DNA of 22,668 nt from an uncultured Clostridium sp. (GTDB lineage: Bacteria; Bacillota; Clostridia; Clostridiales; Clostridiaceae): assembly GCA_934746785.1 (NCBI GenBank), contig CAKVFO010000047.1, forward strand, positions 1 to 22,668, read 5' to 3'. A program made the translations under genes and the position numbers. The notes under the pieces are model-generated. The model ran no database searches and was not told where the DNA came from. It saw nothing but the letters and a program-made list of their open reading frames with translations. Below, piece by piece: positions 22,594-22,668 of this stretch (position 1 is the stretch's first letter; each line of letters begins with the position of its first letter).

Positions 22594-22650
22594 AACGTAT
22601 AGGAAATTAAAAACTTTTTTTGAGAGGGAGTGCTGATTATTACTGGCTTT
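22594..22650 (+). repeat. Post-terminator dispersed motif, copy at 22594
   Basis: AACGTATAGGAAATTAAAAA, then CTTTTTTTGAGAGGGAGTGC. It is similar to the 15098 copy over about 35-40 bp. Here it lies between a riboswitch terminator and its still unseen gene, so it would be inside the full-length mRNA. Confidence 0.65.
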
Positions 22651-22668
22651 CTGATATGCAAGCTTTCC

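Noticed and set aside
1..22668. Search for CRISPR arrays, tRNA/rRNA genes, transposases, toxin-antitoxin pairs or phage defence genes
   Set aside because: None of the intergenic stretches shows regular repeat-spacer units or tRNA-like folds, and no coding region matches such families.

Overview
The window is AT-rich, uses Clostridium-like codons (AGA, ATA and TTA are common), has strong Shine-Dalgarno sites and carries a T-box leader. It looks like chromosomal DNA of a low-GC Firmicute, most likely Clostridium sensu stricto; the genus is inferred. I see no rRNA, tRNA, CRISPR array, transposase or phage gene.

Layout. (1) 1-634, minus: N-terminal part of a MATE efflux pump running off the left edge. 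(2) 635-1173: control region with two homologous blocks, each holding two 13-bp near-palindromes 22 bp apart. (3) 1174-7599, plus: a polyamine cluster of carboxynorspermidine dehydrogenase, nspC, speD, speA, speE and speB, split by a terminator after nspC. It encodes arginine -> agmatine -> putrescine plus two different ways to add an aminopropyl group. (4) 7647-7746: dispersed repeat with a GC-rich palindrome that supplies the C-terminus of an alpha/beta hydrolase (7690-8340, minus). (5) 8760-9943, minus: a GH3-family pseudogene with a frameshift, a large internal deletion and a nonsense codon. (6) 10140-13229, plus: sugar-type ABC importer (lipoprotein and two permeases, no ATPase). (7) 13414-15051: a secreted or membrane Tim44-like protein and an unrecognised 224-aa protein whose tail faintly resembles the FtsZ C-terminal domain. 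(8) 15283-19763: AEC-family carrier, D-lactate dehydrogenase, and a CitA/DcuS-type sensor kinase with its response regulator. (9) 19868-22210: a 52-aa membrane protein, a coiled-coil NlpC/P60 hydrolase and a PilZ protein. (10) 22281-22590: promoter and T-box leader with a probable Trp (TGG) specifier; its gene lies past the right edge.

How the genes work together. The polyamine genes can make spermidine from arginine, S-adenosylmethionine and/or aspartate semialdehyde, and the neighbouring MATE pump may share their regulator. The carrier, dehydrogenase and two-component system look like a carboxylate-responsive unit; the carrier and dehydrogenase have a codon choice suggesting high expression.

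The most unusual pattern is a short motif close to (A/G)CGTATAGGAAATTA. It lies immediately after the T-tract of four plus-strand terminators, and weaker versions follow the other four.
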